NCBI RefSeq assembly: GCF_027118995.1
Contig: NZ_CP098242.1
Span: forward strand, 2,271,001-2,335,000
Reading direction: 5' to 3'
Length of the DNA stretch: 64,000 nucleotides
DNA from: Oxalobacter vibrioformis
Lineage (GTDB): Bacteria > Pseudomonadota > Gammaproteobacteria > Burkholderiales > Burkholderiaceae_D
Part shown: positions 61,062 through 64,000 of the stretch, piece after piece
Position numbering within the stretch: the first letter of the stretch is position 1
How the letters are laid out: the number at the start of each line of letters is the position of its first letter
Made by a program: the position numbers and the translations under genes
Notes under the pieces: generated by a model
Seen by the model: the letters and a program-made list of their open reading frames with translations, nothing else
Database searches by the model: none
What the model was told of the DNA's origin: nothing

Positions 61062-61834
61062 TATTTTCTCCTTGATTGATAAATGATTTGCGCGAGTATA
61101 ACAAAAAAGAGCGTCAATACGAACATAACGGCTGACAGGGCGTTGACGTCGGGCTTGACGCCCAGCTTCACCATGGAATAGATTTTTACGGGCAGCACTT
61201 CAAAATGCGGGCCGGTGGTAAAGGTGCTGATAAGGATGTCATCCAGTGACAGGGTAAAGCTCAAGAGCCAGCCGGCGGCAATCGCCGGGGCTGTCATGGG
61301 CAAAAGTACATGCCGGAAAGCGGCGGCTTCGGAGGCGCCGAGGTCTCTTGCCGCGTCGATGAGGTTTTCGTCAAATTCGGCCAGGCGCGACAGGACGGTA
61401 ACGGTGACAAAGGGCGCGCACAGGGTGGTATGGGCAATGAGCAGGGTGACAAAGCCGAGCTCCATTTTCATGGCGAGAAAGAGAATGAGAAGAGAGATGC
61501 CCATGACGATATCGGGTGATACGGTCAACAGCAGCACGGCCCCGTAGAGGGTCTGTCGGCCCGGGAAGCGGTATCTTTTCACGCACAGCGCCGTGATGGT
61601 GCCTAAGATGGTTGCGACGGTGGCAGCTGACACGGCAACCGAAAGCGAATTGAGGGCAGCATCCAGCAGGGCGCTGTTGTTAAAGAGCACTTCGTACCAG
61701 CGAAAGGAAAAGCCGGTCCAGTTGACGGTGTATTTGCTCGCATTGAAGGAGTAGACGAAAACGATCAGGAGGGGCACGTAGAAAAAGGCGTAGACCCCAG
61801 CAAGGTAAAGGCGTTTGAGATATCGGCTGAGCAT
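61061..61834 (-). CDS. potC: Polyamine ABC transporter permease PotC
   Basis: 257 residues, six predicted membrane helices. The N-terminal FYVPLLIVFVYSFNASKYTV is typical of PotC. The inner-membrane permease EAA loop that contacts PotA reads EFDENLIDAARDLGASEAAA with FRHVLLPM. It forms the channel heterodimer with PotB. It ends overlapping potD. Confidence 0.93.
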   Translation of the reverse strand: MLSRYLKRLYLAGVYAFFYVPLLIVFVYSFNASKYTVNWTGFSFRWYEVLFNNSALLDAALNSLSVAVSAATVATILGTITALCVKRYRFPGRQTLYGAVLLLTVSPDIVMGISLLILFLAMKMELGFVTLLIAHTTLCAPFVTVTVLSRLAEFDENLIDAARDLGASEAAAFRHVLLPMTAPAIAAGWLLSFTLSLDDILISTFTTGPHFEVLPVKIYSMVKLGVKPDVNALSAVMFVLTLFFVILAQIIYQSRRK

Positions 61835-61846
61835 GGCGTTGCCTCC

Positions 61847-62770
61847 TTACACCAGTGGGGCCGGTTGAGGATCAGAACCGGCAGCCTTGACGGGCAGCAG
61901 GGTCTTGTTTTCCTGTGAGGCAATGCGCCGGTTGCTGATACGGTAGAGGATAGCCATGGCCAGCAGCAAGACGGTGAGCACGGTACTGGCGGCAGAGCCC
62001 AGCGGCAGGTTTTCGGTCAGCAAAAACTGGTTTTTGATGAAGGTGCCAAGGAGCATGCTCTTGGAGCCGCCGAGGATTTCGGGGACGTAAAAGCAGCCCA
62101 GCGAGGGCAGGAAAACGAGCATGCACCCGCCAATGATGCCCGGCAGGGTGAGCGGCAGGGTAATGTGCCAGAAGGTGCGCAGGTTGCTCGCTCCCAGGTC
62201 TTTTGCGGCATCGATCAGGGTGCCGTCAAGCTTTTCGATGGAGGCGTACAGCGGCAGCACCATGAAGGGCAAAAAGGTATAGGACAGGCCGATAAAGACG
62301 GCAAAGTCGGTGTACATCATCTGTAACGGCATGTCGATGATCCCGAAGAAAAGCAGGATCTTGTTGACCATGCCCTGGGCGCCGATGATGAGGATCAGGG
62401 CGTAGGTGCGGATGAGGGAATTGGTCCAGAAGGGGATGATGACCAGGAGTAAAAGCCAGGGCCGCAAAACCGGCTTTGCCCGTGCAATGAGGTAGGCGAA
62501 GGGGTAACCCATGATCAGGCACAAGACGGTGGAAAGTACGGCCAGGCGGATGGTTTCCCACAGGATGGAAACAAAAACGGGGTCAAAAAGCTCGGCGTAG
62601 TTGTCCAGTGTCAAAAGGGGGATGGAGGCATGCAGCTCTGTGGTGTCCAGTACAGAAACCAGGAGTAAAGCCACCGTGGGCAACAGGGCAAAGACCGCAA
62701 GCCACAGCCAGGTCAGGGTGATGGAAAATCCCCGGAAAAAGGAGCGGTTTTTGGACTCTGCAACGGCCAT
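61847..62770 (-). CDS. potB: Polyamine ABC transporter permease PotB
   Basis: 307 residues with six membrane helices, including the N-terminal FSITLTWLWLAVFALLPTVA. The coupling EAA loop is KLDGTLIDAAKDLGASNLRT followed by FWHITLPLTLPGI. A ~25-residue polar C-terminal tail extends beyond the last helix. The start overlaps the potA stop codon (TAATG), and potC starts 12 bases after its stop codon. Confidence 0.93.
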   Translation of the reverse strand: MAVAESKNRSFFRGFSITLTWLWLAVFALLPTVALLLVSVLDTTELHASIPLLTLDNYAELFDPVFVSILWETIRLAVLSTVLCLIMGYPFAYLIARAKPVLRPWLLLLVIIPFWTNSLIRTYALILIIGAQGMVNKILLFFGIIDMPLQMMYTDFAVFIGLSYTFLPFMVLPLYASIEKLDGTLIDAAKDLGASNLRTFWHITLPLTLPGIIGGCMLVFLPSLGCFYVPEILGGSKSMLLGTFIKNQFLLTENLPLGSAASTVLTVLLLAMAILYRISNRRIASQENKTLLPVKAAGSDPQPAPLV

Positions 62771-63873
62771 TATTCGCCTTCCTCGTCCAGTACGACTTCC
62801 CAGCCCTCGATCCAGGAGACGGAAACGCGGTCGCCTTCGCGGTAGGTGATGTCTTCGTCGTCTTCATTGAAGTATTCGGCGGCCTGGAGGACTTTGCCAT
62901 TGTCCAAAGTGAGCAGGATGTCAACGGTGGCGCCCTTGTAGACGGTATGCTCGATTTTCCCGGTGAAAAACGGGGGATTTAAGGCTTTTTCTTTTTCGAG
63001 GTAGACGATCAGATCTTCAGGGCGCAGCAGTACCTTGACGTTTTCTCCGACTTCGAGTTCGCGTTCGGTGCGCAGGGGGAATTCGATGCCCTCGACGTCA
63101 GCCTGGTAGGTGCCATCCTCGCGCACGGCCTTGACGGTGGCTTCAAGCACATTGATGTCGCCGACAAAGCCGGCCACAAAGAGGTTTTGCGGCTCTTCGT
63201 AGATTTCCTGGGAGGTGCCGACCTGCATGATGGCGCCGTCGTTCATGACGACGACACGGTCTGACATGGCAAAGGCTTCTTCCTGGTCATGGGTGACGAA
63301 AACGAAGGTGATGCCAAGCTGGCGCTGGAGCATCTTGATTTCCATCTGGAGCTGTTTCCGGAGTTTTAAGTCCAGCGCGGAAAAGGGTTCGTCCAGAAGG
63401 AGGACCAGTGGGTTGTTGACAATGGCGCGGGCAATGGCCACGCGCTGCTGCTGACCGCCGGAAAGCTGGCTGGGCATGCGGCGTGCCAGCGGCTCCATGT
63501 GGACGCGGCGCAGGACTTCTTTTACCTGCTTGTCGATTTCGGCGGCGGGAAGACGTTTCATCTTCAGGCCAAAGGCGATGTTGTCCCACACGCTCATGTG
63601 CGGAAAGAGGGAGTAGTTCTGGAAGACCGTGTTGACCTGCCTTTTTTCCGGCGGGGTGTCGGCAATATTGGTGCCGTTAAGCAGTAGTTCGCCCTGGCTG
63701 GGTTTTTCCAGGCCGGAGATCAGGCGTAAGATGGTGGTCTTGCCACAGCCGGAAGGGCCGAGCAGGGTGAGGAATTCGCCGTTCGCGATTTCCAGGTTGA
63801 TATTATGCAAAGCGGCTGTGTCGCCATAAAATTTGGCAACGCCACGGAGTTCGATGATGGGAGCGTTTTCCAC
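62770..63873 (-). CDS. potA: Polyamine ABC transporter ATP-binding protein PotA
   Basis: 367 residues. The ATPase domain has Walker A LLGPSGCGKTTILR, Q-loop QNYSLFPHMSVWDN, signature LSGGQQQRVAIARA, Walker B VLLLDEPFSALD and H-loop VTHDQEEAFAMSD. The C-terminal TOBE_2 regulatory domain starts around residue 275 (RPEDLIVYLEKEKALNPPFF). It powers import of spermidine/putrescine through PotBC from PotD. First gene of the operon; the upstream 127 bases hold two inverted repeats. Confidence 0.95.
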   Translation of the reverse strand: MENAPIIELRGVAKFYGDTAALHNINLEIANGEFLTLLGPSGCGKTTILRLISGLEKPSQGELLLNGTNIADTPPEKRQVNTVFQNYSLFPHMSVWDNIAFGLKMKRLPAAEIDKQVKEVLRRVHMEPLARRMPSQLSGGQQQRVAIARAIVNNPLVLLLDEPFSALDLKLRKQLQMEIKMLQRQLGITFVFVTHDQEEAFAMSDRVVVMNDGAIMQVGTSQEIYEEPQNLFVAGFVGDINVLEATVKAVREDGTYQADVEGIEFPLRTERELEVGENVKVLLRPEDLIVYLEKEKALNPPFFTGKIEHTVYKGATVDILLTLDNGKVLQAAEYFNEDDEDITYREGDRVSVSWIEGWEVVLDEEGE

Positions 63874-63906
63874 CGCGATTCCTGCCCTCTTGAGAAAATA
63901 GATGAA

Positions 63907-63996
63907 AGGGGAAAAGCCGGAAACTTTTCCCCTGAAAAACTCTTGTCAAACTTATTTTCGTGTAAACGCCCGCATGAAGCGCTTATACGAAAATAA
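63907..63996 (-). promoter_or_regulatory. Leader or intergenic hairpins upstream of potA
   Basis: AGGGGAAAAG / CTTTTCCCCT at 63907-63932, and TTATTTTCGTGTAA / TTATACGAAAATAA at 63952-63996 (13 of 14 pairing) with a 17-base loop. On the minus strand TTGACA occurs at 63944-63949, but I see no good -10 element. They could be operator, leader or terminator of a gene beyond the window. Confidence 0.5.
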
Positions 63997-64000
63997 ATGC

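Overview
The window looks like a chromosomal segment of a betaproteobacterium of the order Burkholderiales, probably Oxalobacteraceae and possibly Oxalobacter. This is inferred from neighbourhoods common in that order (phoH-bcp, alaA-hom, tyrB-like divergent from uvrB, rph-rdgB-hemW, a potABCD operon), from moderate GC content and from the protein sequences. No database search was possible.

Layout. 1-9.7 kb: a decayed Dps-like fragment, a pyruvate oxidase, PhoH with two small unknown genes, peroxiredoxin Q, an Mth938-type protein, alanine aminotransferase, homoserine dehydrogenase and a universal stress protein. 9.8-18.2 kb: eight consecutive genes for exported Sel1-repeat proteins. 18.1-22.3 kb: two paralogous OmpA-type lipoproteins separated by a miniature IS3-type remnant, then an aromatic/aspartate aminotransferase. 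22.4-28.2 kb: uvrB, a divergent uracil-DNA-glycosylase-like gene, rph, rdgB, hemW and tRNA-Ser(UGA). 28.2-33.95 kb: a degraded P2-like prophage next to the tRNA, with an integrase, a membrane-protein gene carrying an in-frame TGA, a gpV/tape-measure deletion fusion, a hicAB toxin-antitoxin pair whose toxin gene is split by an IS5-type element, gpS, and a truncated gpR abutting a truncated IS3-type element. 34-36.1 kb: an intact Dps-like gene, a DUF2239 gene and a secreted unknown protein. 36.3-40.9 kb: a translationally coupled Sel1 operon, one member of which is split by a frameshift. 41.3-43.5 kb: a 723-residue unknown protein with 36-residue repeats. 43.6-55.6 kb: ten more Sel1 loci (one nonsense-mutated, one without its signal peptide), interleaved with unknown genes, a methyltransferase and a surface-adhesin-E-like protein. 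55.6-59.9 kb: unknown genes, an AAA-type NTPase and a TerC/CBS/CorC membrane protein. 60-63.9 kb: potABCD, a polyamine ABC importer.

The most unusual property is the Sel1 expansion. About 22 loci are present, most with signal peptides. They form recognisable subfamilies (14.5-18.2, 36.3-38, 43.6-45.6 and 50.5-53.9 kb) and show several stages of duplication and decay: an A6 frameshift, an amber codon at the conserved Trp, and a lost signal peptide. Together with the linked 36-residue-repeat protein they are the best candidate for an undescribed envelope or secreted system. The prophage remnant keeps the P2 tail-gene order R-S-V...T, with an internal deletion. Removing the IS and one copy of its TA duplication restores an uninterrupted hicA frame.
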